Positions 33,730 through 43,484 of a DNA stretch of 64,000 bases are shown here, piece after piece. The notes below the pieces were generated by a model that did no database searches, was not told the DNA's origin, and saw only the letters and a list, made by a program, of their open reading frames with translations. Source of the stretch: Aquatica leii (lineage: Eukaryota > Arthropoda > Insecta > Coleoptera > Lampyridae). A program made the position numbers and the translations under genes. The stretch lies in the NCBI GenBank assembly GCA_035610365.1, contig CM069439.1, positions 21,651,533 through 21,715,532 of the forward strand, in the 5' to 3' direction. Position 1 is the first letter of the stretch, and the number at the start of each line of letters is the position of its first letter.

Positions 33730-34360
33730 TTTGTTATCACACAAGCTGAGCTTTCGTCACACGTCGCCCTGGACATGTTTCCGGAACAAACTGATTGATT
33801 GCGCCGTGAAGGTTTGTTTTTATAGACCGGTCTCTGATTGATAAAAGTGGTTTCCAAATCTCCAGTAAAGGAAAACTAGACTAGACAGTTATTATTAAAA
33901 AAATTTGAATTATTTTAATGGTAATTAAAAACATTTGCCAAAATTTTACTGTTTTTAAACATAATTTGATAAACCGTTTCTAGCACGTGTTTTACTACTG
34001 ACTTCAAAGATTGCTTAAGACGACTACATTTTTGATGCTCCTTAATACGAATTCCCACGCTTCTACCCGTTTTTCTTATGCAAAGAATGCTATAAACGCC
34101 GTTAGATTGAAAATGATCAACCTCTTTCACCGAATTTAAGAGTTGACCTAATTTAAGAAGAGTAGAAAAGCGATTAACAATGTTCTGTTTAGACATCATT
34201 TTTTTTATACGGTCCGTGGTACCTTTGACATAGAATAATCGATAGACACTGGTTGAGACATAGATTCCGCTGTTACCTACTCTTGGTTTCAAAGACGTAA
34301 ACTTTGTAATACATTGTTTAATACTTTTTCTATTGCAATTGTTTGCGACTAACACCTTGA
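33730..34360 (-). mobile_element. PLE D, 3' third (minus strand)
   Basis: The minus-strand frame 34355-33915 begins LVANNCNRKSIKQCITKF and contains a damaged GIY-YIG domain (NGVYSILCIRKTGRSVGIRI, KEHQKCSRL). The CxCG and YIG core is reduced compared with PLE C. The first about 80 bp duplicate sequence found on the plus strand at 37488-37570, where the 5' part of the same family ends. This marks it as the 3' portion of one split, inverted insertion. Confidence 0.65.
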
Positions 34361-34379
34361 CTACATGATTTAATTCTTT

Positions 34380-34590
34380 TTGACAATTTTAAAAAAAATT
34401 TTAATACCTAAAGATTCTAAAATTCCTCGATATTACGGATTACTTAAAATTCATAAGTCTAATATTTCTCTTCGATTTATTGTCAGCGCTATAAACTCGC
34501 CTACTTATAAAATTTCTAAATATATTGCATTTAGTTTGCAACCGACTGACATTTCGTTAGTTTTGATGTCGAGTCTTTTTACATTTTACT
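34380..34590 (+). mobile_element. PLE D, inverted 5' part, segment 1
   Basis: The frame reads KIPRYYGLLKIHKSNISLRF, IVSAINSPTYKISKYIAFSL, the finger motifs of a PLE reverse transcriptase, and breaks off within DVMSSLFT. A TTAA at 34592-34595 marks the border with the piggyBac-type element. The family resumes at about 37085. Confidence 0.7.
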
Positions 34591-34591
34591 C

Positions 34592-36966
34592 TTAAAACTC
34601 AAATTTAGTGAGTTCTATAATATTGTGCGCCTATTGTATTCCTTGTTTATGTTATTAGCTCCTACTATCAACAGTCTTGGTGTTATATCCCACTCCGGTC
34701 AGTTGTTACAAACGTAAGATTGGAGGCAGGTCGAATTTGCGGTGTGTTTACCGCAGCGCGCCCAGTCATGTAAGTTTTTTTTTATTACTGAATCTTTCAT
34801 AATATTGTGTAATGTGCAATTTACATGCATCTGTACGGGCATTTTTGTGTCTACTAACACGCTTACTCAAACTTGTAAAATAAATAGGAAGCTTTTATTG
34901 AATTTTAGGTCACATCGAGGATTAACACCCGATGAGTTACAGAAAGCAGTAGCAGACGTAGTCAAAGAATTAATTGAAGAAAGAGACAGTGATCTGAGGA
35001 AGCAAGTTAATTTTGAGTGTGATAGTGATGATAATGATAGCGAAATAGGCACAAAAGAAACGATAACACAAGACTTGTATAGCAGCGAATCGGAGCAGTC
35101 TGCAGATGAAATCGATAAGGTCTCAGACGCTGACGAACAGAGCCAACACAAAGATGATTACCGTTTCTTCGTAGGACGCGATAATGAAACACTTTGGCTA
35201 AGCAAACCTATTTCTGTTAGAAAAACGAAATTAAAAAATATAATAAAAACTTTACCTGGTCCCAAAACAAGTGCTAGAAATATACATGCAGAAATTGACG
35301 CATTTAGATTGTTTATTACCGACCAAATGATTGACGATGTAGTAAAAAACATTAACATATACATAGAAAAAAAAAGACTCGACGTAAACTATTCAAAAGA
35401 GAGAGATTGCAGAGACACAACAAAAATTGAAATTAGAGCTCTGTTAGGTGCATTATATTTGATTGGGATCAAAAAAGGTAGTTATATCAACTGTTTAGAG
35501 CTGTGGGATTCGGATGGTACAGGAATGATTATTTTGAGGGCTCTTTTCAGTTACAAGCGCTTCAAATTTTTACTTCGTGCTTTACGATTCGATAATATAC
35601 ATACGCGAGAAGAACGAAAACAAAATGACAAATTAGCACCAATCAGAAATTTTCATCATAATTTTGTCAATAATTGTACTGCTCATTTCAATTTAAGTGA
35701 ATTTGTAACAATTGATGAGATGCTTCATGCGTTTAGAGGGCGATGTTCATTTGTACAGTAAATTACAAACAAGCCCGCAAGGTACGGCATTAAGATTTAC
35801 GCCCTTTGTGATGCTAAGACCTTCTACACCTTTAATTATAAAGTTTATTGTGGAAAGCAAATGCCAGGACCGTATCTGAAATGAAATAAAGCTGAAGATA
35901 TTGTGAAAAGACTTGTCGTACCAATAGAAAAATTGAACAGAAACGTTACCACCGATAGCTATTATACAAGTTATCCACTTGCACAATACTTATTAACAAA
36001 AGAACTAACCTTGCTTGGAACCATGAAAAAAAATAAAAAGGAAATCCCGTTAGAATTTCAGCCAAATAAAAATAGGGAATTGCAATCAACTGAGTTTGGC
36101 TTCCAAGAAGGTGCTTGTCTTCTTTCAACTGTTCGTAAAAAGAATAAATCGGTAATTTTTCTCTCAACGATGCATAGTTCATCTGATGTAGATGATGTAA
36201 CTAAAAAGCCACTTCTAAATTTAGATTATAATGACACAAAAGGAGGTGTCGATACAGTCGACCAAATGTGATTTTCCTACAGTACGTCTAGAATTACAAG
36301 AAGATGGCCGCTTGCACTTTTCTTTAGACATTTGGATATATTTGGTATAAATTCAAGAGTAATTTTCAAATTTAACAACATTGGTAACACAGACAGAAGA
36401 AGAATATTTTAAAAAAATCTTGCGTTACAATTGATGGATGACCATTTGAAAGACAGGACTCAAATAAAAATCACTCCCACAAGATGTTACTGCATTTTTA
36501 TCTAAATACAGAAAGGACGAAGCAAAAACCAAAGAAACAGTGAAGCCAGGCATCTGCCACATCTGTGGCACTCACAAAAATAACAAAACAAAGTCCATTT
36601 GTCAAAATTGTGGAAAAAATGTGTGTAAGAAGCACAGTAACATTATTGTCAAGTGTTTCCATTGTGACCAGCTAGAACAAATGGAAGTTAATTAAAATAT
36701 GATTTGTTTTTTAAGTTTATATTTTAGTTTATATTATTTCTCTTCATGTGCATATACATATTTGTTAAAAATTATTTTACTATTTAGTAAAACCATTAAT
36801 TATGAGATTTTTGTCTTAGTTTACATAAAACATGTTGTCCTTGTTAGATAAAAGGTAGAAAAGTAAACAACTGTATGGTGCGGTGTAAATGCCGCGGCGC
36901 GCTCGCTCGTGTAACTCTAAAAAGCGCGCCCGCCTGAGGGTTACTAACGTGCCGGTAATTAATTAA
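34592..36966 (+). mobile_element. piggyBac-type transposon 1, inserted in PLE D
   Basis: TTAA occurs at the left border (34592-34595) and twice at the right (36959-36966). GC-rich partly palindromic segments sit near both ends: GCGGTGTGTTTACCGCAGCG at 34740 and GCGGTGTAAATGCCGCGGCG at about 36879. Classical terminal repeats could not be matched, so the ends are approximate to tens of bases. About 120 bp after the right TTAA the PLE D sequence resumes, but a segment of PLE palm sequence is missing, so the insertion was accompanied or followed by a deletion. Confidence 0.7.
34907..36694 (+). pseudogene. piggyBac-type transposase 1
   Basis: DDE_Tnp_1_7 family. An acidic N-terminal region (SSESEQSADEIDKVSDADEQ) is followed by the fold opening (KNIIKTLPGPKTSARNIHAE, IDAFRLFITDQMIDDVV) and ALLGALYLIGIKKGSYINCL. 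Catalytic Asp: TIDEMLHAF near 35710, [12 protein letters not shown] near 35950, and [13 protein letters not shown] near 36235. A C-terminal zinc-binding tail (ICHICGTHKN; CQNCGKNVCKKH; CFHCDQ) lies at 36550-36675, ending TAA near 36692. Three in-frame stops (after 35757, 35880 and 36268) and later frame changes break it. An intron-like GTAAGT...TTTTAG precedes 34908, so the coding start is uncertain. Confidence 0.85.
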
Positions 36967-37084
36967 CATTTTTAGATATTTATTCAACGAAAATAATATT
37001 TTAAGCAACATAGTACCTATTATGGAAGAATTTTTGACTTTTACATATTTTAATTTTTGAGAAAAATTTTACTGACAAACATCA

Positions 37085-37575
37085 GGAGCCGCCATGGGTT
37101 TTCTGCTTTCCGCGGTTGTTGCTAATATATTTATGGAAGATTTTGAGAAAGAAACTTTATTCACATTTTATCTAAAACCTAAGTGCTGGTACAGATACCA
37201 TAATGACACCTTTGTCATTTAGCAACATGGTCCTTCTACGCGCAACAAGTTTCTATGTCATTTAAACTTAATTCAGCAAACATTTGTTTTACTATAGAAT
37301 TAGAACGAACTCCTCTTTATCATCAAAATGAAGATTTTTTATCACATTCAGTTTATCGAAATCCGTCCTACACAGAAAGATATTCAAACGTATTGTCTCA
37401 TCATCAACCTTTTCAGAAATTATCAGTAGTAAATTCTTTAGTGTACAGAGCTGTTTCCTTAAGTCAATCCCCAAAGAATTGAATCACCTAACCAAGGTGT
37501 TAGTCGCAAATAATTAAAATAGAAAAAAGTATGGAACAATATATTACAAAGTTTACGTCTGCGAAACAAATGTAT
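37085..37575 (+). mobile_element. PLE D, inverted 5' part, segment 2
   Basis: Translation gives AAMGFLLSAVVANIFMEDFE, KETLFTFYLKPKCWYRYHND, then TFVI, followed after frame changes by HSVYRNPSYTERYSNVLSHH and NSLVYRAVSLSQSPK. These are reverse transcriptase palm and thumb motifs of a PLE; the catalytic box reads YHND. The end (37488-37570) duplicates the start of the minus-strand part at 34358. ORF 37255-37482 is the longest open piece. Confidence 0.7.
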
Positions 37576-37579
37576 TAGT

Positions 37580-38110
37580 TTATTTTTACGTGGTAGCGTT
37601 TAAGGAAGAGTATTCTTTTCTAATTTTTTTGTATAATTTATTCTTAGAACTCACTCGTGACAAATTTTACCGATGTAACACACTTTAATAAGTAAAATTC
37701 TAAATTGATTAAACTTATTTTTTCTTTTATTAATTAATATTATTAGAATACAGAATATTTTTTTCAATGTAAAACAAAAATTCAAAAAGTTGTTCATGGA
37801 GTTATTTTGAGAATTTTTGATTTTGGTGATTTTTTAAACTTCGTTTTATTTTAAAGATACACAGCAATAAATGATTTTTACTATTTGAGTATAAACGCAG
37901 CACATTAGTGCAGAAAGTTTTTCTTTATACTTAAACATTTTTTTTGCAATAGTTTTATTTCATGTTCTGCCAAATTAGTTTGTAATTTTTGTAAATCTAC
38001 TTTTACATTAGTCACGGTAAAAAAATCAATATTAGCATAAACTATTTACAGTTTGTGTAATTTTTTTAGTGTTAAATGTAAATATTTTTTGAAAAAGAGA
38101 ATTAAAAAAA
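37580..38110. other. AT-rich spacer
   Basis: Nothing recognised between PLE D and PLE E. Confidence 0.35.
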
Positions 38111-38114
38111 CAGT

Positions 38115-38300
38115 CTTCTTTAGGAAGGCGTTTGGGAGCAACAGCAAAATTTAAACCTTTAAATAGCACCGATTCCTGTTCTGAAGTGAGAATCAAACTA
38201 GATAAATTGAGGACTCAAATTTTTTGATTCCAATGATTAAAATCTTTTGAGATAAACTTCAATGGTTAGTCGAAGAATGGTATCAGACTGCTGGTAAGTA
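38115..38300 (-). mobile_element. PLE E, inverted 5' segment
   Basis: On the minus strand this segment is closely related to the N-terminal region of PLE B2 (about 2885-3125). For example, the stretch covering GLNFAVAPKR and the leader with TGGAAACTC-like words can be followed. It faces away from the adjoining plus-strand 3' part. Confidence 0.65.
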
Positions 38301-38339
38301 ATGTTGTCAAAAATATTCCAATTATTATTATGATGTGGT

Positions 38340-39235
38340 TACGACAGCAGCTAATAAAATTTAAAGTGCACAAGGACTCGAGTTTGGTTCCTCTTATTGC
38401 TAAGTGCTTATCATCTACTTACTTATTTATTGATAACAAATTTTACAAACAAATTTCTGTTGCTGATATGGGTTCTCCTCTATCGCTGTTGTAGCTAACA
38501 TTTTAATGGAATTTTTTGAAACGGTTGCTTTGGAATCATCAATTTTAAAACCTAAAGTTTGGTTTAGGTATGTTGACAATACGTTTATAGTTTGGTCTGG
38601 TGATCATCTCAAATTGTTTAATTTTCTTGATCGTTTAAGTAATTAACACCCAGATATCAAATTTACTATGGAAATCAAAACTAATGGTTTTCTCCCATTT
38701 CTCGACGTTTTTGTGCCCCCTAAGCCCGACGGATTTTTGGGCCATTCCAATTAAAAAAACTTACTAATACGGGCAGATACCTTCATGCTTTGTCTTATCC
38801 TCATCCTGCATAGAAACGTTCTGTTAATGAATCTTTGGTTCATCGCGTTTTTTCTGTTTGCCAACCTGAGAATCTAAACTTGGAACTCCGTTATATGAAG
38901 CGAGATATTCAAACAGTAAATAATCGTCGTCTACATTCACGTGCTCGAGTACCTAAGGACATCTCTACTTCCGTATACAATCCAAAATTGGCATTTTTAC
39001 CTTACATTCATAGGGTTACAGATTAAATTTAAGTTTTTTTGTAAGAATGGTATCACACTCATATTTAACACGATCTCTGGATTATGTGGTTACACGCATT
39101 TCAAAACATGATCGCGGTATGCAGAAAAGTCATATCAGTAAGAGTCTACGGTTGCTGAACATGATTTTACTACAGGTCACAATACAGATCCAAACTCGGA
39201 AAACGTTTTCATTTTAGTATAGACACCGGACGTAG
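38340..39235 (+). mobile_element. PLE E, 3' part (B family)
   Basis: From about 38365 the sequence follows PLE B2 from the reverse transcriptase palm (KDSSLVPLIAKCLSSTY-like, MGSPLS, KPKVWFRYVDNTFIVW) through the thumb (GHSN region, HRVFSVCQPENLN, ENLNLELRYMKRDIQT) to a remnant of the nuclease and the B-family 3' tail near 39215 (AGTATAGACaCCgGaCGT-like, compare 5293). The hammerhead-like segment is missing. Many frame changes; inactive. Confidence 0.75.
38835..39026 (+). pseudogene. PLE E thumb/linker fragment
   Basis: A 63-codon open remnant (PENLNLELRYMKRDIQTVNN, RRLHSRARVPKDISTSV, KLAFLPYIHRVTD) aligned by eye to the PLE B2 segment near 4280-4480. It includes the basic RLHPRTRLP-type linker that precedes the GIY-YIG domain. 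Part of the decayed PLE E copy. Confidence 0.7.
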
Positions 39236-39337
39236 AAGCTTTTGCTACTACATGCTATAGGCAAGGATAGGCTGATAAACAACAAACAATATCATTGTCT
39301 ACACGCAGACAATACCTTACGTGTAGACATAATTTTA

Positions 39338-39390
39338 AGTGTCGACAATGTAAACTATGTCGACAATGTAGACTATGTGAACAATTAAAC
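39338..39390. repeat. Short tandem repeat, about 18-bp unit
   Basis: GTCGACAATGTAAACTAT is followed by GTCGACAATGTAGACTAT and a decayed third copy (GTGAACAATTAAAC). It lies in a region with further related words (TGTCTACACGCAGACAAT, about 39297). Confidence 0.6.
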
Positions 39391-39879
39391 AAATAAAAAT
39401 ATTTGCATGTATCAAACTAATATTTTAATGTTTTCAAACCATACAACGTATAAGAAAATTCGTATACAAATTTTTGTTTATATTGTTTTTTTTCGGAAAC
39501 TAAAATGAAAATAAAGATCAAACCAATAAATCCAAATCCAAACTAAAAACTCAATATAAAACTCATTAGACATTTTTCGCCTCTGTCCTTTTCGTCATCC
39601 ACAAATGCTTTAAATTTATTTTTTTAGATTTTTTAAAGTCAAGTGTGTAGTACACGTGTATCAGCTTTTTAGACTGTTTAAATGTCAACCGATTTTTAGT
39701 AGCTGTATGTATTGTATTGCCCGAGTTATAAAATAAGCTTTCAATTTGTGCAGACAATCGACAAGTTAGAATGTATAGGTTCTGACATTCTTCAAAAGAC
39801 TAAAGGAGCCTTGATGTACTTTACAATTAATACGCTGAACACGCCTTGGCGATTAATAAAATTATCAAAATTTTCAACG

Positions 39880-41170
39880 GCATTTGGTATCGTATAAAAA
39901 GGGTGCACTAAAACGTAAAAATTTAAAGCCATTTTTTGGCAATTTTCCTAATTTTTATTTTACTTTTTTCGGAACTTTAGTGGTATGCATAAATTGAGCC
40001 ACAGTGCAGTAGCGTCTGTTACAGCCCTTTGACATGTATTTATTAATTGACAGATATGATCAAACAATTTAACATTACCTTGTACATGTTCTAAAAATTG
40101 ATCATCAAAGATTGACTTTAATACATACGTCTTAAGATTCCCTTTTGAATCTGTTGCGGTTGCTGCGATTTATTTTATAAATGGTAAAAAGTTGTTCGAA
40201 TCTCTGTAAATACACCATCTAGTCTCGCAAGGTAACTTGATTCTTTTGCATCTACTTTCTACAATATTTTTTACAAAATTGCAGTTCTTAAATTTGTTAG
40301 TACCAGTGTCACATCTTTTGTTAATTTCTTATTTACAATATCTTTTGCAAAAAAATTGCAGTATGGCTGCTGCAGTACTATGATACAATGTATGGGCAGT
40401 AGTATGTATCTAATTTTTTTCCATTGCAGTTGCATTATCATAGATAGTATATAAAATTGTATTATACATTTTTTTTTGCAGTATTGACCGATTTGGTAAT
40501 TATTTCTGCCAACGTTTCCCCAGTTTCGAAGATTCTAATAAGATCCCAAGCGTTCAAAAAAGCTTTTTCACCATCAGCGTTACGCAACAGACAACCGTCA
40601 TAGTATCACAATGGGTATTTTTCCATCCATCAATCAAGCAAACTGAATTAGGTTTTGGCTATATATATATAAACCCTTATATACGGTATGATGGTAATTG
40701 TAAGTCAATTAAACCTATATGTCATCTTAAAAAAAAATGATTTCTTTTGCAAAAAAATTGCTCTACTTTGGTAATTTTTTTTTGTATTTCCCGTCATCGA
40801 ATTTATATGACAAATGTATCATTCTATACATTGGTTCACCTTCTACATGTAGTGTAAGTTGTACGGTATAATTTTAAGTACTTTAGTAATTGTTCTTGAA
40901 GTTAGGAGTGCCTATTAATTTGTATTACATTCCCCAGCCTTAATGTATTTTTCATTTCTTTAGTTATATTTTTATATATTGTATCCAACATAGTAACTGT
41001 AAGCATTTTTTACATGGAATCTTGAAAGAATATTTTGGTTGCAAAACTTGTATTAACTCTTGAAAAATATTAGAATCAACAGCTGCAAACAAGATGTTGC
41101 ATCAAAAAAAAAAACGTGCTACTGCCCTAGAAATTTTTTCTGCTTCTTCAGGAGAGACCCGACCTATAAA
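39880..41170 (-). pseudogene. hAT-type (DUF659) transposase remnant
   Basis: No long frame survives, but on the minus strand readable blocks occur in family order. Near 41150 is SPEEAEKISRAVARFF (the 'PEE..ki..alArf' opening before DUF659). Near 40600 are VCLIDGWKNTHCDTMTVVC and LRNADGEKAFLNAWDL, the DUF659 motif with the first catalytic Asp in DGW. Near 40360-40230 are FFAKDIVNKKLTKDVTLVL and KESSYLARLDG. Near 40110-40000 are SIFDDQFLEHVQGNVKLFDH and QRAVTDATALWLNLC. The N-terminal BED finger and C-terminal dimerisation domain are not recognisable. The element is old, with stops and frame changes throughout. Confidence 0.55.
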
Positions 41171-41386
41171 TGATGTAATAAATCTATTTTTCAAAGTTTT
41201 TAAATTTTTTTGCAAGTTGTTGGAGCAACAATTAATTTGTCAGCAGTCTCTGATAGTGAATGGAATAAAATGCATAAAACTGAAACAAAAAATAAAATTT
41301 GTATTATATTGAAACAAATAAATAGTATTCTCACACGCACCGCTTATGATATTGCTGCTTGTTGTTTCTTCCGGAGAAAATACATT

Positions 41387-43480
41387 AACCTTCGGATTAC
41401 CAAGCAATTTTTGAGGCGCCAATTACCAAGTGGGGTCAGATTTGACCCCAAGTTTTTTTGCTTATTTTGTAAAGAAAAACCGATTAATTTGTAATGGTAA
41501 CCTTTATTAATATTTAAATTAACATTAGATTTCGTATAAGCTAATAAAAATATAAAAATAAAATGTAAACATAAATTAGTGCGGGCAAGAACTATTACAT
41601 ATTATTGTAGTTTTTTTCTGGCAATGTTGTTTACATACAAAGAGTTTGCACTTTTCACATGTTTCCGAACATTTTTTGTCATTTGCTCTTGGACATACCT
41701 TACAACGACCTCTTTTTGGGCGAGCGATAGTTTTGTCTTGCAGTCCCACTTCCTCTGGTTTTGTGTCTGCCATAACCATCGCTATTGCATTCTGCACATG
41801 TCTAGGTAATCCTTGAAGTATACGTTTTATGATATGTGGGATTACTAATTCAAACCCAAGTTTTTGCAAAAATAATCTCCTTCGGGATGTTTTCCCTTTT
41901 TCAAAATTTCCAAATTTCGTAGTGTATAGAATAAATGCATTCATGGCAGCAATATCAAGAAAATTAAAAAATAGAACAAGAGGCCAGCGATTTGTATTTC
42001 TTGTGCATGAGTATTCTTTCACCATTTTATTGACGCTGTCCACTGCTCCTTTGCAGCTATTATAGTCCAAGATAACTTTCGGTTTGTAACTGAGGTCTTC
42101 TCCGGACAATTCCAAATCTTGGTGTTGCGATGAAAGTAGCATAACGCATCTATATTTTTTAGGTAGGTAAGATACTAAAATTGTGTCTTCTTCATATAGA
42201 ATTTCGCTTGAGTATTCTGCTCGATTTCTTTTTGGCAAAAATTCTTTTGGTATTTCTCTACGTGTTTTACGAATTGTTCCGGTCAAGGTTTTTGATTGCT
42301 GCAGTAGCTCCTTCGCCAAAGACATAGACGTAAAAAAATTATCTGTGGTAATACCATAACCCTCTCTCAAACCCTCAACCAATTCCAAAACTACCCGCTT
42401 CCCTAGAAATGAAATTTTATACTCGTGCATAAAACGATAAAATTGTGTTTTACCTTGTTCCCGTTTTGGAGCGTTGTCTACCATTCAAGTATACATTTGG
42501 AAATTTTAGTAATATCTGTTACTAACATCGCATAAAGCCTAGATTTCATTTTCGTATTTATCTGGCTTTGACATTTTTCACTAAAAGGAACAAGTTGTTC
42601 ATCAATACAAACTTCAACATTAGGGTTATTCAATTTTTTGCAATTTACAGCGAGAATATCGTGAATGTTACGAATAGCTGCTAATTTATATGTTGCCCGT
42701 CGTTCTTCTCGGGTGTCCATATCGTCAAATCCAATGTATTTCAAAAGGTCTTTCATTTGATTACGAGACATTGCAGCACAAAAAATTGGTCTATGGAGAG
42801 ACATGTATTTCGTACTCCACAGCTCCAATATTGGTTCTTGGCGTGCTTTCAAACCTCCAGCTAGAAGCAGTAATCCAAAAAATGCTATTCATCTGTATCT
42901 ACTGGCTTCCAGGTTTCGCCTACAATTCTTCTAGCTCGAATGTTTGTTTCTCTAAGTATTATGTGCATAATGTCTTCCGAGATAAATAAATGGAAAGCAT
43001 CTAGGCATCTTAAAATATGTTCACTGAATTTTGTTAATCCTGGCGGTGTTTTTAGAATATTTCGCTGATTTCGTCTTCTAACATGAGGCTTATCTTTTTT
43101 TCTATATGCAACCATCTTTACCTACCAGTATATCTTTATTATTGGGCGAATTATCATCACTGTCATCGTCTTCCGAACTTTCAATCGGGTTTACATCAGG
43201 TACACTTACTTCTTCAAATTTGGCATCACTATCGTCAGATAAAATTTCATCTTCAATTTAATTCAGTAAATTAATATTGCTAGCTATTTCTTCTACAGAC
43301 ACACTTTTTAACTGATTCCAACAAACTCACCGAATGTAATGACTAAAGACGGAATGGTAGTAATCACGATTCAGACGAATAACACGTTGAAACAAGCAGA
43401 TTAGATGACAAATGCAAACAAAATATTAGAATTACTTTTTAGAACGTCGGTTACCAAGTGGGGTCAAATATGACCCCAAC
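41387..43480 (-). mobile_element. piggyBac-type transposon 2
   Basis: The left edge is placed at TTAA (41386-41389 region), followed by CCTTCGGATTACCAAG and, 40 bp in, the palindrome TGGGGTCAGATTTGACCCCA. A matching palindrome, TGGGGTCAAATATGACCCCA, lies at 43458-43477. Both are preceded by TTACCAAG in the same orientation, so they are direct rather than inverted copies. The right end is therefore unclear. Confidence 0.7.
41576..43320 (-). pseudogene. piggyBac-type transposase 2, lightly broken
   Basis: Reading down from 43320: an acidic N-terminal region (IESSEDDDSDDNSPNN), then ILKTPPGLTKFSEHILRCLD and FHLFISEDIMHIILRETNIR. Frame 42852-42478 has MSRNQMKDLLKYIGFDDMDT and the first catalytic Asp in VEVCIDEQLVPF. 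Frame 42484-41576 has the second in GITTDNFFTSMSLA and the third in SCKGAVDSVNKM. It ends in an 8-cysteine zinc-binding tail (CKVCPRANDKKC...CKLFVCKQHC) and SCPH. Two frame changes (near 42870 and 42480) and stops in the N-terminal region break it; all three Asp are present. It is the best preserved of the three piggyBac copies. Confidence 0.88.
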
Positions 43481-43484
43481 GACA

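Noticed and set aside
33735-33785. Possible fourth hammerhead fold on the minus strand after PLE D (GACGAAAGCTC with self-complementary AGCT).
   Set aside because: The GAAA side fits, but the CTGANGA box is only about half matched and stem I is not convincing. Position after the PLE coding part is suggestive, not enough to list.
28870-34705. Shared word TCCCACTCC near 28873 and 34690 as a possible common transposon end.
   Set aside because: Match is about ten bases with unrelated flanks; likely chance.
34867-35364. Minus-strand frames opposite piggyBac 1.
   Set aside because: Ser/Leu-rich shadows of the acidic transposase N-terminus on the other strand.
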